Part shown: positions 5,925 to 7,436 of the stretch, piece by piece | Position numbering within the stretch: position 1 is the stretch's first letter | Layout: each line of letters opens with the position of its first letter | From: Acetofilamentum sp. | GTDB lineage: Bacteria; Bacteroidota; Bacteroidia; Bacteroidales; DTU049 | Length of the DNA: 7,436 nucleotides | NCBI GenBank assembly: GCA_020720525.1 | Contig: DYON01000130.1 | Location: forward strand, 1 to 7,436 | Direction of reading: 5' to 3' | Notes under the pieces: model-generated | Told to the model about the DNA's origin: nothing | What the model saw: only the letters and a program-made list of their open reading frames with translations | The model's database searches: none | Made by a program: the position numbers and the translations under genes

Positions 5925-5949
5925 AAAAAAGGCAGACCGAAACCTGCCT
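5925..5949 (-). terminator. Intrinsic terminator after the major capsid gene
   Basis: A 6-bp stem AGGCAG / CTGCCT (5930-5935 with 5944-5949) with an 8-nt loop starts 9 nt after the stop at 5958. On the minus strand it continues into TTTTTCTC, a U-rich tail. It would partly insulate the very highly expressed capsid gene from genes downstream, or cap the 3' end of its mRNA. Confidence 0.75.
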
Positions 5950-5957
5950 AATGAGAA

Positions 5958-6938
5958 CTATGCAAGGTTATTGCAGTTGAATTCGCGAGAATTGACCGTA
6001 TGAATTTGGAATCCCAAAACTACTTTATTCGTTGCAGCAATCATGTAAGGATTGTTATTCGGTGCAAAAACATTGATTTTACCAAAATCTTCACTCCCTT
6101 TATCAACCCCGTAAACAAGATTTTCCTTGGAGCACATTACAACACGTTTTGTGGTTCCCATGTCAGATGTCCAAACAAATTTTGCTTTTTTATCAGTTCC
6201 GTCTAAGTACTCGGTAGGAACATCACCGTCGGGAACATTTGTATATTCCGACTTGAACCATTCTTTGTACACTTGTTTGTAACGATAAGGAATGTAAATG
6301 TTTACTCCGGCTTCTTGTCTTTCTTGTGGGAGTAACGCAAATTGATTTTTTAATTCATCACCAATAGTGGATGAAGTATAATCAGTAGCGGAGCCTCCGA
6401 GAGTATAAAGATTTGCATTGGCAGTTGAAATATTTGTAGCCGTAATATCGTCAGCAATTATTTTTAAAAATCCGTCCGCAATATCTTTCGGTGACGTGCC
6501 GACTGAATTATAAACGCCCTGCCAAACAACTAACGATAAGTCTTTTCGAGCAACACCTCCGTAAGTAAGAATATACCAATCGGCAAACGGCAAAGTTTTA
6601 GTGTTTTCGTCGAGATCTTCCGCAGTTGCAATATAGGTATCGCGATATCTTTCTTTTGTATCTACGATATAGCCCATTCCAACTCTTACAACTAACTGTC
6701 TTTTGTCAAGAGTCGCCAATTTTTTGTTTGTTACAGACAATGCCGGATCAAAAGGCATCATTATTGTACCGTCTATTGACGTAACCAAATCTTCTGAAAC
6801 TCTTACATTGCCGGGAAATTTTGTCAAATATCCGTAAGCATCAAGAATGGTTGCCATCATCAAAGATTTGATCTTTGGTTGCATTTTACCCGCAGTACCT
6901 TGTATTTGGGTAATATCTATTGGTAAAGTATAATTCAT
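5958..6938 (-). CDS. Probable phage major capsid protein
   Basis: A 326-residue protein, the usual size for an HK97-fold major capsid subunit without a fused protease. It follows a scaffold-like gene after only 10 nt and precedes a virion protein. It has the expected texture: an N-terminal helix region, a stretch around 83-105 (VVRVGMGYIVDTKERYRD) and a central helical segment with FADWYILTYGGVARKDLSLV at 118-137. A C-terminal beta-rich part contains RVVMCSKENLVYGVDKG (265-281), a segment type common near the C-terminus of capsid proteins, where the modelled subunit contacts a neighbour. It contains few cysteines (269, 321) and no membrane segment or signal. The start at 6938 is fixed by the close upstream stop at 6949 and an A/T-rich leader. 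Its own terminator at 5925-5949 fits a gene expressed at high level. The identity rests on position, length and general resemblance to Bacteroidota phage capsid proteins, not on a diagnostic motif. Confidence 0.75.
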   Translation of the reverse strand: MNYTLPIDITQIQGTAGKMQPKIKSLMMATILDAYGYLTKFPGNVRVSEDLVTSIDGTIMMPFDPALSVTNKKLATLDKRQLVVRVGMGYIVDTKERYRDTYIATAEDLDENTKTLPFADWYILTYGGVARKDLSLVVWQGVYNSVGTSPKDIADGFLKIIADDITATNISTANANLYTLGGSATDYTSSTIGDELKNQFALLPQERQEAGVNIYIPYRYKQVYKEWFKSEYTNVPDGDVPTEYLDGTDKKAKFVWTSDMGTTKRVVMCSKENLVYGVDKGSEDFGKINVFAPNNNPYMIAATNKVVLGFQIHTVNSREFNCNNLA

Positions 6939-6948
6939 TAGATAAAAA

Positions 6949-7436
6949 TTAAAAATTTAATTGTGATTTGTTGTAAGCAAGGAGCTTATTGATAACATCA
7001 TCACTTGCGTGAGTGCCTTCTTCGGTATCCTGAGTTGTGTCAGTTGTCTTCGGGTTTTGAGCACCGTCGGCGGGAATTTCGCCATTCAAAACTTTGATTT
7101 GGTTTTCCAAAGCAAGGATTTTTGTATCACGAGCGGCAATTTCTGCCACATGGTCGGCATTTTCTTTTTCTGTCGCGGTAACCTGTGCAGTGAGTGAATT
7201 TACGGAATTTTCAAAAGATAACAGTTTGGCTTCAAACTGCATAATTTGGTCAATCGTCAATTCGGCTTTGGCATCGGCATTCAACGCGATTTCGCTGATG
7301 GCCATCAAAGCCAGCAAACGAACGGGTGATTTCAAGCTATTCATTTTTTGATTGTTGTTTGAATTTGAGTGATTATTTTCGTGGCTTTGTGTTGCCGGGT
7401 TGAGAATGTTTTCGATTTTGGAAATGAGTTTTTGCA
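6949..7436 (-). CDS. Scaffold-like protein, C-terminal part, runs off the window (possible protease-scaffold)
   Basis: The frame is open from 7434 to the stop at 6949, so the gene probably begins outside the window. An internal Met at 7344 would give a 131-residue protein. The 30 codons before it (QKLISKIENILNP, then ATQSHE and an Asn/Ser-rich NNHSNSNNNQ linker) look coded rather than intergenic. Counted from that Met, residues 33-88 form a charged, Ala/Glu/Lys-rich helix with heptad-like spacing (coiled coil). A low-complexity Thr/Asp/Glu linker (about 98-117) and a short C-terminal helix follow. This is the layout of head scaffolding proteins, which direct capsid assembly and are then removed. 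The position 10 nt before the capsid gene agrees. In many phages the scaffold is the C-terminal part of a prohead protease, and the preceding linker suggests the same here. The protease itself is outside the window and unseen. Confidence 0.65.
   Translation of the reverse strand, partial: QKLISKIENILNPATQSHENNHSNSNNNQKMNSLKSPVRLLALMAISEIALNADAKAELTIDQIMQFEAKLLSFENSVNSLTAQVTATEKENADHVAEIAARDTKILALENQIKVLNGEIPADGAQNPKTTDTTQDTEEGTHASDDVINKLLAYNKSQLNF

Noticed and set aside
1..7436. Defence system, CRISPR array, tRNA, transposon or retron-like element
   Set aside because: No repeat-spacer pattern, tRNA cloverleaf, transposase or reverse transcriptase motif was seen. The PLD-like protein alone, in a packaging operon, is not enough to call a defence system.

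Overview
The window looks like the head and packaging module of a tailed bacteriophage or prophage from the Bacteroidota. The basis for that host call is low-GC DNA, A/T-rich sequence before most start codons with little Shine-Dalgarno signal, a candidate TTTG / TAnnTTTG-type promoter, and an intergenic palindrome at the left end that I recognise from memory as a Bacteroidota-type repeat. No host gene is present, so the genus cannot be told and the prophage-versus-free-phage question stays open.

All nine supported genes lie on the minus strand and are transcribed from right to left. In transcription order they are: (1) the C-terminal part of a scaffold-like protein whose reading frame runs off the right edge, 6949-7436; (2) the probable major capsid protein, 5958-6938; (3) a virion protein, possibly tail-tube-like, ending in a bacterial Ig-like domain, 4980-5891; (4) a small exported protein with a clear signal peptide, 4474-4878; (5) an unrecognised 273-residue protein with a coiled-coil tail, 3534-4355; (6) a single-HKD phospholipase-D-like protein, 2974-3534; (7) a small helix-turn-helix-like protein, 2684-3007; (8) a probable small terminase subunit, 2107-2691; (9) the large terminase subunit with its ATPase and nuclease motifs intact, 321-1988. 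Genes 5 to 8 are joined by overlapping stops and starts and look translationally coupled.

Three intrinsic terminator-like hairpins cut the module into blocks: one after the capsid gene (5925-5949), one after the Ig-domain gene (4914-4944) and one after the exported-protein gene (4425-4453). A candidate Bacteroidota promoter whose spacer holds a perfect 13-bp palindrome lies directly after the third terminator (4390-4419). It would drive a separate block from the coiled-coil protein through PLD-like, HTH-like, TerS and TerL. Capsid protein production could therefore be uncoupled from packaging enzyme production.

The left 320 bases hold no convincing gene. They contain an imperfect inverted repeat of about 145 nt (171-316) beginning five bases after the TerL stop, plus two smaller hairpins. 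TerL is followed by this element and not, within the window, by a portal gene. That may mark the end of the late operon, or the edge of the prophage or an insertion. I see no defence system, CRISPR array, tRNA or transposase. The items most worth checking are the long palindrome, the PLD-like protein embedded in the packaging block, and the exported protein isolated between terminators inside the virion genes.
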